DNA from: Motacilla alba alba
Taxonomy: Eukaryota > Chordata > Aves > Passeriformes > Motacillidae
Direction of reading: 5' to 3'
Assembly: GCF_015832195.1 (NCBI RefSeq)
Contig: NC_052027.1
Coordinates: 7,498,149-7,562,148, forward strand
DNA: 64,000 bases
A program made the translations under genes and the position numbers. Within the stretch, counting starts at the first letter, position 1. Each line of letters begins with the position of its first letter. Below, one piece after another: positions 12,218-22,863 of the stretch. The notes beneath the pieces were generated by a model, which was given only the letters and a program-made list of their open reading frames with translations, did not search any database and had not been told where the DNA came from.

Positions 12218-13035
12218 CTGCAATGACAAACCAGCCTGGCATTAGCTTCCTGCCCTTCACAGGCATCCACCCCAGGGACAGAGAGGAAAGAGCCTCACTG
12301 CAAACTGGAGGGAAACTTTCTTCTTCCAAACAGTTTACATAGACAGAGGACACACAGCTCCAGCATCTCTGTAACAGTGAGAACCCTAAAATAATGCAAG
12401 TTTGACAAAATGGTTAACAATAAAAGACTTTGTATTTGAATTCAGGGCTCATATCAAACCTCTCTCAGAGTTCTTATGGCTCAAAAGTCAAGCAAGAGCA
12501 AGCAAGTGAAATTTAAACGGGCTTGCAAATGAATGTCTTGCAGCAAAGTCCAGCTGCAATCCAGATAACAAACTAGAAGCGGGTTTATAGTTCAAAAGAA
12601 TCATTTTTATGATTAGTTAAGTTTTTATTATTTTTTATTAGTTTAGTTTTAATTATATTTTATTATTTATTATTAGTTTAGTTTTATGATTAGATAAGAG
12701 TCCCAAACTATAAATGCTGAATTAAACTATAAATGCTGAATTTTGAGAGCAGAAATAAGACAAAACACCTTGGTAAAATCACATGTCTTCACTTTCAAGC
12801 GAGACAGACAGTTAATACTAGCCTTACTAGCTAGAGGAATCTACCTGGAAGTAGAAGATGTGAGAGGGAGAAGGAGCCAATGAGAATACCTTTCCCCTGA
12901 AAGCAAGGTGCATCCACCTGCATTTACAAGTGAATCCTTGTCAAAAATTTTCTGAACTCTTCTTCTTCTGTATTTAAATGGCATCAATATAATTTAGGTG
13001 AAAAGCTAAGACCCACATTTGAAGGTTTACTTTAC
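12218..13035 (-). other. PTPRG intron e13-e14 (818 bp) with AT-rich repeat block
   Basis: GT-AG intron, phase 0. Its middle (12601-12700) is simple-sequence DNA built from TTTTATTA, TTAGTTTAG and TATGATTAG blocks, directly followed by a 19-bp exact tandem duplication. Confidence 0.9.
12601..12742. repeat. AT-rich simple repeat plus exact 19-bp tandem duplication
   Basis: Positions 12601-12700 are almost only A and T, with the motif TTAGTTTAGTTTTA recurring. At 12705-12723 and 12724-12742 the 19-mer AAACTATAAATGCTGAATT occurs twice with no mismatch, a recent replication-slippage type duplication. Confidence 0.9.
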
Positions 13036-13182
13036 CTGGGTGGCTTCAAGGATAAAGTCATGGATGATAATTTGCTCTTCATTAGAGAGGCACAGTCTGT
13101 CTTTGCTGATAAGGGTCACAGTAAAGGCCTCACAGTTCATGGATTCCTCACGACTTGGCCAGTACACAAACTCATCTTCTGC
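13036..13182 (-). CDS. PTPRG: PTPRG exon e13: D2 core
   Basis: This 147-nt exon encodes 49 residues from [20 protein letters not shown] to [19 protein letters not shown] corresponds to the DQYWPTE segment of D1 (e6). Both ends are phase 0. The donor is CAG|GTAAAG and the acceptor TTTCTCCAG. The sequence agrees with PTPRG throughout. Confidence 0.97.
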
Positions 13183-15462
13183 CTGGAGAAATGAAAGAAC
13201 ACACTACTGCAGCCTTTCAGATACCTTGGTGCAACGGAAAAATCCAGTGGATCAAAAAATTGCTTTGATAAATAAAGATGATCAGGAACGGACATTTAAA
13301 AAATCCTTCTTTCTAAAACAAATTTACTATTACAGTAGGCAGTAAACCTGCCAGATCCTCCCTTTGTGTGTTCAAACAGGTAACATCTGCTTTTTAATTG
13401 GTTTCACAGGGAAATGGTTATCTTAGCTCACTCATACTTAACCTTTGTATTGTATCCCAGGCTTTATGACCTCCTGCCTACAGAGTTTTGTTTCAAAGTC
13501 AGATATTTGTTTAGAAAAAACTCATTGACCTTTAAAAATTAATGACTTGTTATTTTTAATTTGTGTTTATTGTGATCTAATCCAAAACTCAAGGTCTGAG
13601 GATCAGGCCTAGGCAGGAGATTGATGGATACTTATGTAGGGCTTGAATTTTTAGGAGTGAGCAGAGGAGTGAAGTGGAAGAGAAAAACCCAAACATTCCT
13701 AGCCTTGAAAAAAACACTGGCTAAACTTAATGCAAGTTCTCCAGCAAAACACCTTGACTGAAGGGACACTGTAAAACCTCAGTGAGACTGGGAAGGCTGG
13801 AAGAAGTTCAGTGCTGAAGCAGCCTGATTGGCAGGATGTAAGTCAAAGCTGTTCCTTAAAACAGCTGCAAAAGCCCTTCTTTAAAAAATAACTGTGAATT
13901 CCTAATGTGCTGCAGAGGAAGGAAATTATGGTCTGTCACAACCTACATGCAAGTCTGTTTCTTCTCCTGGCTTCAAAGGTCTATGTCCTTGCAGAATGAG
14001 CACAGAAGTTGCCCTGGCCACAAGCACAGAGCAAATCCATGTCTCTGGACATCCCATGTTTCACTTGTGAGCAAACATGAACTATGAACTGATGTCATCC
14101 TGCCATGGCCTTGTACATCCCTCTTAAACCAAGTGTATTTCTGTGGGTCTGCAGCTCTGATACACAAGATACTGTTAAGATTTGTGCTGTCAGTGTTCAT
14201 TCTGAAAATGTGACTTAAGGTTTTACATCCTTACAATTCTGCCCTAAATAAGCAGAAGTACTGGGAAGCAGAGTAATATGGCTGAGTGCCAGGCAAGGGA
14301 CCTGTCCTGCCACCTGACAGGTCCCCAGACAGGAACCTTGCATTATTGTCCTGTCCTTTGGCATTGCACATCCAGCACCTTGGTGCTGTCTGAATCCTGT
14401 GCCATCCCTTCCTGCCAGCCAACACATCCCACACTGACCACTGAGCCAGGGGCAGATGCCACTGCCTTCCTGGCCACATCCACCCTGGGAATGGCGAAGG
14501 TGAAAGCATTGTGGCTGAGCCTAGCATTCCACCTTTACCCTTTGATCACTGAGGTTCTGCAGAACTATTTCACGTACATGTGAAGACAAGATCAGCCTCT
14601 TCATTTCCACCTGACGTACTTTCATTTCATAAGCACTTTCTGATCCGATCGAATGTCTCTGAGCAGTCCTTGCAGAGCTGCACTCCCTTCCATCCCCACA
14701 CACAAGCAGCACATTGACTGCTGCCTCTTTAGTAGCCCCTCATGACTGCTATTTTCCTGCTGTAATGAAGGTGGCTTCTCTTCCACTTGCAGCTACAATT
14801 GTCTGTTCATCTCAGTGATGCGTGCATGAAAAAATGAACCGATTAGTTCCTAATCCTTTTCAACACACCCTCTTGAGACGTGCTAGTAAATCTGGAAGCA
14901 GTGATTAGCACTTCACCTGTGTCTCCTTATTCTGTCTCTCTGTCTGACTCATTATTTCCACTTAAATTAACATACTTGTTTGCTTTTTACTTTCATTAAA
15001 AATGGCACGTGTAGCCTTGCACTCTTAGTCTTGCATGGCCTGAGGCTTAAGCTCACAGGCAAACAAGCAATTATCCTCCTGTCCCTACCTTGCATTTCTG
15101 CTCCTCTCCAAGTCCTCACCCTCACCCAAGCCTCTCCATACCCTCAGTGGTTGCATCCTGCCAGGCAGCCCTCAGGAGCCTTGCAGATGCTGACAGCACT
15201 GCTGTGCTGTCTGTGAGCACTGGGGTCCCTCCAGCCCTGGATGTGCACGGGTGAGTGCAGAAGGCAACAGCAAAACAACAGCTCCTACATCATTGAACTT
15301 ACCTTTTTGTAACCAGCTTATGGCAAAGTTTGAGTAGGTGGCTCAAAAATTGGCTTTGCTTTCGGCCACAAAACAGCCCCAGCAGGCAACTGAGTGACCC
15401 TGTGCTGTGCCCAGCTGGGTTGTGACAGTGGCACCACGCAGGGAGAGACACAGGCAACTCAC
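13183..15462 (-). other. PTPRG intron e12-e13 (2,280 bp)
   Basis: GT-AG intron, phase 0. It contains a perfect 10-bp hairpin at 14297-14325 and a GC-richer stretch around 14280-14520. No recognised transposon or exon. Confidence 0.85.
14297..14325. other. Perfect 10-bp inverted repeat in intron
   Basis: GGGACCTGTC (14297-14306) and GACAGGTCCC (14316-14325) are exact reverse complements with a 9-nt loop. The GC-rich stem would be stable in the pre-mRNA. Confidence 0.7.
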
Positions 15463-15591
15463 CAGGCTCTGGTTGTCCGGCAGCATGACAATGATCTGTG
15501 CATTGTGGTCCCAGATCATTCGCCAGAAATCTTTAGTTGTATGTGGCAGTGGATGTTGGGTTATGATGAACTCGTTACTCCTGTAGTAGCC
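15463..15591 (-). CDS. PTPRG: PTPRG exon e12: D2 core ([15 protein letters not shown])
   Basis: This 129-nt exon encodes [20 protein letters not shown], then [23 protein letters not shown]. It mirrors e5 of D1 ([24 protein letters not shown]), the strongly conserved core strands of PTP domains. Both ends are phase 0. The acceptor is CCAAAG rather than CAG, a weaker but acceptable 3' splice site; the donor is CTG|GTGAGT. Confidence 0.97.
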
Positions 15592-16017
15592 CTTTGGCAG
15601 CAAAACAAACACACAGTTACTTACTGTCTCCCATACTTCTAAAGCATTGATTTAATTTCTGGGGACACGTAATGACCCTATTTCATTTTATACCACGATA
15701 TTTTCACACAGACTCTGTTTTCTTAATCCATTTCAATGCTACAGAGTCCCTACTGCTTTAATTTACTTTAAATCCCAGTATCTATTTGACTGTATCTCAC
15801 AGAAATACACATTCCATCTAAATGCATCTTGTAATTAATTTTTTTAGGCAAGAATCTTTAATAAAACACGGTTAATAGCTTTACATTATGGGCAAGGTGT
15901 TAAAATCTCATCTGTTAATACACAGCCATTACATACAGAATTAAGACAATTATAGGCATCTGGTATTTAGCACCTTAGAATTGATTTTACTTTGTAATTA
16001 GGTGTTGGCTTCCTCAC
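15592..16017 (-). other. PTPRG intron e11-e12 (426 bp)
   Basis: Small GT-AG intron, phase 0, AT-rich, nothing recognised inside. Confidence 0.9.
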
Positions 16018-16094
16018 CATGATATAAGAGGCATTAATGTAATCTGTTCCCTTCATTCCAGGCAGTGGTGCCAAGCCCACTCTAGCACGCTCAG
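16018..16094 (-). CDS. PTPRG: PTPRG exon e11: D2 (DYINASYIM)
   Basis: This 77-nt exon completes a Ser codon and encodes [34 protein letters not shown] corresponds to DYINANYVD of D1 (e4). The start is in phase 1 and the end in phase 0, the same as e4. The donor is ATG|GTGAGG; the acceptor (TTATAG) lies behind a T-rich run. Confidence 0.97.
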
Positions 16095-17356
16095 CTATAA
16101 TATTAAAGAAAAAAAAAAACAAAACAGAGAAAAAAAAGATCAAAGTCTGATCATGGCACAATGCAGAAAGTAAGAATTTCTCAGCCGTTAACAAAGCAAA
16201 CAGTGTGCAGCTCCCATCTCCCACAGGAGCAGGCCAGCACTTTAACTGCATTAAAGCACTGCCTGCTAACACAGGATATAAAAGAGAATGTTGCACAATA
16301 TTCCCACAAGGACAAAGTAATTCCAGGAATCAAATTTTACTATAGCAAAGATTTTCACAGCAGGCTGAATTACCAAATAACAGTATATGCAGTGATAACA
16401 GGGGATTTTGGGTAATTCTTGTGTGTAGTGTTCCATTTGTCTCCAGCAGCACACAAACCCAGCTGATTTATTTTGTTTTCCCTACCACTCTGTAGCACTG
16501 CCATCTCTCACAGGGTGAGAGAACTGCCAGAGACAAACATCTTCCCTAATGGGGAACCTCCCAGAAGTGGGTGCTCTTCTGCAGATCCATGCTTCTCTGG
16601 AGGGCTGGGTTCAACATCATCCTCAAACCCTCTGACAGCCCCCAAAAACCAAACTGAAATCAGAGCAGCTGCATGACACAAAGGGCCAAATCAAACAGAC
16701 TATTTCTACCACGTTCCTATCTGTTTTTAAGATGTATTCTGATGACTTCCCTTTTTATTAACTAACTTCACGATGGAGTGTATCTGTGCCACTATTACTC
16801 TGTGCTAGCTTGGCTATCATCTGTCCTCTGTGTCCTGTACTCTGGGTAATGTGATGGGGATGACATTGTGCCTGTGCTTGGTCTGTTGCAAGTTCATATT
16901 GCTTGACAGCCACGCACAGATTCCATTTTAATGACTGTGAAACTGTGTCCTCAGGCACTAAATACCCTTAAATCTGGGGTGGCTCACACAGGGAAACCGA
17001 GTGCAGCAGCTGAATTACAAACAACTGGTGCCAATCACTCTGGGAGATCTCACCAGAGCTGGGAGCTGGTATCAAAGTAATCTCTCAGTATTCCATAGAT
17101 TTATCCCCTACGTAATTATTCAAATTCTTAAGCACTTCAAATTAACATTTCACTTGGACAGTATATCTGGCTGACACTGCAACTATTTCCTTTTGTTCAG
17201 TTTCATCAGGGTAATACTGAAAGACAAGACAGCTTGGGCTGAACAAAAGATTACATTTCCCCTTCCCAGTGGCTATGTCTTTTCATGCATAACACCGGGA
17301 GAATTTGGTACAAAAAGTTATGCTAGGAAGTAATCAAACCAAAGATGTGATCTTAC
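16095..17356 (-). other. PTPRG intron e10-e11 (1,262 bp)
   Basis: GT-AG intron, phase 1. Apart from A/T runs near the acceptor (about 16100-16140) I see no repeat or exon. Confidence 0.85.
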
Positions 17357-17450
17357 ATGGCACAACTGATGAGTTCCTGTTCTTCTCTTTGTTGCAGTCT
17401 TTCTGAGCACTGAAGCATTCCACGTATTTTGCATTACACTGTGTAACCAG
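17357..17450 (-). CDS. PTPRG: PTPRG exon e10: start of D2
   Basis: This 94-nt exon encodes [20 protein letters not shown], then [11 protein letters not shown] and the first base of a Ser codon. KNRN aligns with the phosphotyrosine-recognition loop KNRY of D1, so the tyrosine that stacks on substrate is asparagine here. It follows the D1-D2 linker. The acceptor is TCTCTTTCAG; the donor is CAT|GTAAGA, phase 1. Confidence 0.97.
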
Positions 17451-19283
17451 CTGAAAGAGAATAAAGTAGTAAGTCAGTCCTCAGAGCGCTCTAAATGAAG
17501 AGAGGAGGTTTCTTTGCCAACTCCTGCGAAGATGCATCAGTAGAAGAATAAACTGCATTGTTAAAACTTGTTTAAAGTACTCAAGTTTCCAATGGAAATG
17601 TTTAATAGATAAAAAGATCTCTGCAGCTCTCAGCTTTGCAACATCCTGCATATGAAGTTCCATCAAAATGTATTTTCACAGAACACTATGTTTCATTATC
17701 TTTGAGAATATATTTCACAGAATTTCAGATATTTTTAGTCAGAAGCAGGTCTTGGGGAATAAAAGCTAGCAAAACAGAACAACAAAACTTTAATACGTTT
17801 TTTATTTTTTTTTCCCCAAATAATAGGCAGATCATTCCTGCAGAATGTCTTTTTCTGCCAGGCCTTTGGGGAACCCACCACACTGACATCTGAGATCTGA
17901 GGCCATGGGCTACGTTCTCTGGTCTGCCATGCTCATTCTGGGCTGCCTAGAGGCACAAAGAAAGGCAGATTTGTATTTGAATACTCCCCCAGTACATGGG
18001 GAAACTGCCAGAGCAAAGAGAGTAAAGGTGGCTCTCACATCTCCTGCACTCACACCTTGTTACTCAGTGTCATTTCACTCTAAGATGGTTGAATGTAAAT
18101 TGCTCTACTGGGACGTGAGCACAAGTTATTTTCTGCCAGCTCTGTGGCAGCAAAGGAAACAAGAGAAAGATCTAATAATTGTTGCTGGTCACATCCCAGT
18201 TTGAAATGCACTCTAAACAAGATAGCACTCAACTCATCTGTGCACTGGCACAAGCCCCATTAGAAGTTATGGGGATTCTAAATAACTGCAATGTTGTCAG
18301 AGAAAGTAATTTCTGAAAATGGCACTTAGGGTTTTTAAACTTTGGCATGAGTCATTAGAAAACATATAATTTATACATATAATTTAGAATTGTTTCTAAA
18401 AGTGCAACACTTTTAAAAATAACAAATCTTTGCCTCCTCCTGAATTTTCTGTGGGCGTGCGTGCTCTTGTACTTGTTTCTTTAATTTAGTAATTAAGCAT
18501 CTGGAATGTCTTGAGTGATGGAGAAATACTGAGATTCCTACAAGTGAATTCAGCTTAATTTTTTGAATAGCTTCGCACCTGGTGTAATTTAACAGCTTCA
18601 GTTCCTAGGGTAGTTATTGGGTAGTTTTTAACCGAGTGAGTTTAGCTGTGAAAACAGATGTCATGCGTCTCCTTATGATACAAACACTCGCTAAATATTT
18701 TACAATGTATTCAAATAAAATGCAATCAGAAAATCTTAGGTTTCAAATAAGAGATCTGGGAAAAAGGAATTACTTTGGCCAGGAAGGAAGCAGCTATGAC
18801 ATAGCAGGAAACACAACAAGCATCATGATTAGCAAAGAGAAAGGCATATTGTGTTTCCTGGTCTTAAAACATTTGTAATTCCTTATCTACACTGATGAAA
18901 TAGTAGGTGGTGCAAAGAACCTCATCTCTTGTCTTTCCCCATGTTTGTATGCATTAGAGCCACAGTTTGGGGGAAGGCTTCCAGCCAAGCTAACTGCAGA
19001 CTTGGGAACATCCCAGCCCCCTTGGGGACAGGGAGACCAGCAGCACAGTCTAAACCAGCGTCCCTGTTCCTCTTCTCACCTCTGACTGAAGAGCATGAGC
19101 GCTGATTTCCAGCAGTGAAGCTACAACTGCATAGGACTGAACCTCTCAAGACGTTGTGCTGCACTGATCAAGTTTTCTGGTTTGGTTCCTTAGCCATGAC
19201 AATGGAGAGTGAAGCCAGGCCATATAAAAGAGGGTAGGAGCCCACCTATTTGGTGCCTCTGGATGGCAGTGATTAAGACTTAC
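17451..19283 (-). other. PTPRG intron e9-e10 (1,833 bp)
   Basis: GT-AG intron, phase 0, separating the D1 and D2 exon sets. AT-rich, with no recognised transposon or exon. Confidence 0.85.
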
Positions 19284-19430
19284 CTTGAACTGTTTTTCTA
19301 GCCGTGTCTTCCCTCCTATGCCAGGAATGAGGATGCTGTTAACATAACTGTGCAGCTGGTTTGCAGACACTTCAGTCTCCTTCCCAAGGATGGCTTCCAA
19401 CAAGGCATCATGAATAAAAATGTACTGCTC
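19284..19430 (-). CDS. PTPRG: PTPRG exon e9: end of D1 (Q-loop, C-terminal helix)
   Basis: This 147-nt exon encodes 49 residues: [20 protein letters not shown], then [20 protein letters not shown] and [15 protein letters not shown] at the e8-e9 junction is the Q-loop that positions water in the second catalytic step. The acceptor TTTTTCCAG|GAGCAGTAC is nearly identical to that of e16, its D2 partner. Donor AAG|GTAAGT. Confidence 0.98.
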
Positions 19431-19767
19431 CTGGAAAAACATCAGCATGTCAGGTGGACATTTGAAATAACCTAAATGGATGTCTTTGTCTGAGGAGCAG
19501 TGCACGCTAAAGGAAAGGGTGTGCAAAAAAAGCCACTCATGCAAATACTGCCCAATTCAGGATAAATATTTATAAATGTGGCACATACAACTGAATAAGT
19601 CAAGAACAAAATCTGAAGTTTCTGGTCTAAAAAAGAGAGATATTCCAGTGCAGAAAAATATCAATAATATAATCAATTTTTACAGGGAAGTAATTGGAAA
19701 AATCTATTCTCTGATTACAATGCAAAAATGAACAAGGCTTTAAATTCAACCCCACTGCAATTTTTAC
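19431..19767 (-). other. PTPRG intron e8-e9 (337 bp)
   Basis: Small GT-AG intron, phase 0, AT-rich, nothing recognised inside. Confidence 0.9.
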
Positions 19768-19903
19768 CTCTGTCTGGACGAGGTAGTTGCGCTGCGTCCT
19801 GATATGTTTCAGGAAACCCAGGACATTAACTGTGCTTTTGTCTTTTATCTGCTGCAGCATACTGTCTATCACAATGTAGGTACCAGTTCTGCCAACACCA
19901 GCA
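19768..19903 (-). CDS. PTPRG: PTPRG exon e8: D1 catalytic P-loop
   Basis: This 136-nt exon completes the Ser codon of the PTP signature and encodes [20 protein letters not shown] through [11 protein letters not shown]. Together with the end of e7 it gives [10 protein letters not shown], with nucleophilic cysteine and phosphate-binding arginine intact. D1 should therefore be an active tyrosine phosphatase. The intron cuts inside the serine codon that follows the catalytic cysteine (phase 2). Donor GAG|GTAAAA, acceptor TTCTCTGTAG. Confidence 0.98.
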
Positions 19904-21050
19904 CTACAGAGAACATAAGAGAAACCCATGAAATACAGCCAGATGAAAGCAAATGCAGAAGTGGCTAGAACAGAACTAAGCAAATATTCACATATTCCTG
20001 TTCATGGGCTTCCATTTTCCTCCTAGCTTCAACCATTAAAGTTTCCCAGCAAAATATTTTGGGTTTCTGGAAATATTACCAGGTATATAATTCCTCCCTT
20101 CTGTGGGTATTTCTGTGCTTCAAGATGAGGCTGAACACAATACAAGCCATCACACCTGTGCCAGCAGCATGGGGATAAGGCTGCTGTGGTCCTGGATTTC
20201 ACACTTTGGCTGTTAGCACTTGGTCCTGTTTCCACTGCTGCAGTTACTGGTGTTGGCTGGATGAAGCCATTCAGAGGTCCACCCTTTGCCAAGCTGCTGC
20301 TGTGCTGGATTGCCAAGGCCACTCCAGGCTGTGAGATGGCTCTGGCTGCCTTCAGCCTTGAGGTGAACTTAAGCTGCACAGTGGAGCTGGAAATGAAAGT
20401 GATACCAGCACTTTGGGAAGGTATAAAAGGGGGCTAATCCTGTGGAGCCAGAACTCCTTACAGTGAACGAGGGCAGTCCTGGGCCCAAGAGAGATGGGAA
20501 CTCTTCAGAGATTCTTCATTTCTGCTGAGGAAGGAGCTGTAACCCCCATCATCCTCTCCTCTTTGATATAGTGCTGTGCAGCCCCCTCACACACAGTGAT
20601 GAAGACCACATCCCTGAACCAGTATATTGACTGATCTATTGCTGTGACTGCAAGTGCTGGTGTGTGTGAGTGTGGTTCATTGGCAATTGCATTCCCAAGT
20701 GTCCATGTATCCACACTGTTGGTTCTCAGTAGGGGTGATCCTGCCCTGTCCGTGCACTAAACTGGCAGGCTACAAACAAGCTTTGACCAAGGAGCTTTCC
20801 AATTCCAGTGCAATGTATTTCAACAGTTCAGTATCATGGCTACAGCAAAACCCTGTATCAGCTGGGAAGCTTTTGCTTTGGAGCTGTTTTAAGATGTAAG
20901 CAAAGTAGAGCTCGTGTCTACCCGCACCCCCTGGGGCTGACACACTGCTCCTGTGTTAGTAACCCGCGGCGTTTGTGTTAGGTGGCACGGAAGGGCACAC
21001 ACTGTGCTCTAGCTGCACTTGCCACGGGTGGTTTGTCACAGCCATCCTAC
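19904..21050 (-). other. PTPRG intron e7-e8 (1,147 bp) within the P-loop codons
   Basis: GT-AG intron, phase 2. It interrupts the active-site signature between AG and T of the serine codon. No repeat recognised; open frames on the plus strand at about 20186-20437 look like chance. Confidence 0.9.
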
Positions 21051-21223
21051 CTGCAGTGCACCACCACTGGTCCCATGTCTGGGGTTCTGGCTGCCGAGGA
21101 TCTCCTGACGAAGGTGAGCACGGGCAGGGCGTACTCGGGCACGCCCATGTCAGGCCACTGGGTGTAGTGGTACTGAATGACAGTCCTCTCGTTCTGCCGC
21201 CCTTTGGGGTTCCCCTTCTGACC
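21051..21223 (-). CDS. PTPRG: PTPRG exon e7: D1 WPD loop and catalytic cysteine
   Basis: This 173-nt exon encodes [20 protein letters not shown], then [20 protein letters not shown] and on to GPVVVHC plus AG. WPDMGVP holds the general-acid aspartate; the final HC is the start of the active-site signature. The basic [11 protein letters not shown] segment is typical of PTPRG. Eight CpGs occur in 173 bp, more than in most of the other exons. Donor GCAG|GTAGGA, acceptor GTGCCCAG. Confidence 0.98.
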
Positions 21224-21627
21224 CTGGGCACGAAGAGGGTATAGAGACAAGAGAGGGAGGAGGGAAAAGAAGCGTAAAAATATCGTCAGTCCTTCTGGCC
21301 TGCTCAGCTGCAAAAGTGCTGGACTCTGACAGAAGAAACCTGCAGCTCTGCCTGCTGATGGGTGGAGACAGAGTTAGAGGAAAAATACATGTGGGAAGAG
21401 GTAATAACAGCACTTACAAGGACACCAAAGCTGCAGTGCACTTGAGTAAAAGAAATACAGGCTAAACCTTAGCAACAGGTTCCTTGTAATCCTGTCTTTA
21501 CTTACTCGTTTCCCACCAACCTGCCTCTCCAGGCTGCCTGTGCAAATGCTGAGTTTTGCTCTGGTGTGCCTTGTGTCCTACCCAAGCCAGGAGACGCCTG
21601 GATGGGAGCAGTGAGGGCTTGGCTCAC
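21224..21627 (-). other. PTPRG intron e6-e7 (404 bp)
   Basis: Small GT-AG intron, phase 0. Pyrimidine-rich on the transcript strand near the acceptor (about 21240-21290), with nothing else recognised. Confidence 0.9.
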
Positions 21628-21762
21628 CTTTTTCATCTTGGTGTTCCTGATGGTGAAGCGGCGCACGGTGTAGCAGGCGTGGACGTTTGTGCTCTTGAGC
21701 GTGACGATGATGTTGCCGTACTCCTCGCTGTTCTCCGTCGGCCAGTACTGATCGCATTTCCT
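21628..21762 (-). CDS. PTPRG: PTPRG exon e6: D1 (RKCDQYWP)
   Basis: This 135-nt exon encodes [20 protein letters not shown], then [20 protein letters not shown] and TKMKK. KCDQYWP is a conserved PTP motif. The exon has 12 CpGs in 135 bp, the densest in the window, mostly in third positions and at arginine codons, while neighbouring e5 has one. Phase 0 at both ends; donor AAG|GTGAGC, acceptor GTGTTCAG. Confidence 0.98.
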
Positions 21763-22418
21763 CTGAACACAGACACACGTGGGTGAGTTGGGCAAGGGCC
21801 TGAGCTGCTGCTTTGTATTTCTGACTAGAGCTTTTTGAAAAAAATCATGGCTCAGGATGTTGTGGCATTCACATTTTCTGAAAAATCCCTTCACCCAGGA
21901 TTTTTCTCCTGGGAAGCTGAGAAGCCTCAGAGAAAAAGGAAAACAATTTAACCTCATTTGCTTCTCTCCTCTGTTTTGCTCACATGTGGAATGTGTTTGG
22001 AGATTGTTTACCCACAGGTGATTGTTTCGTTGGTTTCTGGTGTGAATTGTTATCACTCATTGGCCAGTCAGTGCCAAGCTGTGTCAGGACTCTGGAGAGA
22101 GTCAGGAGTTTTTATTATTATCTTTTTAGCATTCTGTAAATATCCTTTCTGTATTTTTTAGTATAGTTTAGTATAGCATTCTTTAATATATTATAGTATC
22201 ATAAAATAATAAATTAGCCTTCTGAGAACATGGAGTCAGATTCATCATTCCTTCCTTCATCGGGCACCCTGCAAATACAATAGGATGTGTCCCTGTGTCG
22301 TGTTACTCATGTGTTATGCACCAGTACAAATCACCCCAAGCCATTTAAAACAAATTCTGCCTAGGTGATTTGGGGAAGTGTTAAGGAGCAACTGCTAACA
22401 AACAAGAAAATCTCTTAC
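21763..22418 (-). other. PTPRG intron e5-e6 (656 bp), mostly a solo LTR
   Basis: GT-AG intron, phase 0. About two thirds of it (21858-22279) is an antisense retroviral LTR. Without it the intron would be roughly 230 bp, similar to the neighbouring e4-e5 intron. Confidence 0.9.
21858..22279 (+). mobile_element. Solo LTR of a passerine endogenous retrovirus family
   Basis: The element starts TGTTGTGGCATTC and ends GCAAATACA, so it has TG...CA ends over 422 bp. It holds an AATAAA near its 3' end (about 22207) preceded by the AT-rich run TTTAGTATAGTTTAGTATAG. I recognise this sequence as an LTR repeated widely in songbird genomes; the exact family name (a TguERV type) needs a repeat-library search. 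No gag, pol or env sequence adjoins it. Flanking hexamers TCAGGA and ATAGGA agree at four of six positions, a possible decayed target duplication. It is on the strand opposite to PTPRG. Confidence 0.8.
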
Positions 22419-22553
22419 TCTTCCTTTTTCAACAAGGTTCGTGATCATGACAATGATTCCTGTATTTTGTTCCCAAATCATCCTCCAGAAATCTTCAAAG
22501 GTAGACTTTAAAGGTCCCTGGGTAGCAATGTAGGCTTTTGCTTTGTTGTAACC
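22419..22553 (-). CDS. PTPRG: PTPRG exon e5: D1 core ([14 protein letters not shown])
   Basis: This 135-nt exon encodes [20 protein letters not shown], then [20 protein letters not shown] and VEKGR. These are the most conserved core motifs of classical PTP domains. Phase 0 at both ends. The acceptor is TTTGAAG, a less common base before AG, and the donor AGA|GTAAGA. Confidence 0.98.
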
Positions 22554-22780
22554 CTTCAAAGAAAACCATAAAGCCAAGTGAGATGAAAGCAGTATCATGG
22601 CAGAAAAATTAATATTTTAGAGGTAACAAGGAAGGTGCTTTTCTAATTCAGAATAGTGAGGAATTTGTAGCAAAATTATCAGGTGAAGTTGGAAAATACA
22701 ATCACATCACAAGTGACAATACTTCCTTCCTGTGGAAGGATTCAAAGGTAGAGCAGATAAAAATCATGAAAACAACTTAC

Positions 22781-22863
22781 ATCGACATAATTAGCATTAA
22801 TGTAGTCACTGTGCTTAGAATCTTTCCCTGGTAAAGGCCTTAGCTTCACCCTGCTGTGATCAT
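22781..22863 (-). CDS. PTPRG: PTPRG exon e4: D1 (DYINANYVD)
   Basis: This 83-nt exon completes a Tyr codon and encodes [20 protein letters not shown] and INANYVD. The preceding exon supplies KNRYINILA, so the junction gives the conserved YDHSRVKL. Separated from e5 by only 227 bp. Acceptor ATCCTGCAG, donor GAT|GTAAGT. Confidence 0.98.
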
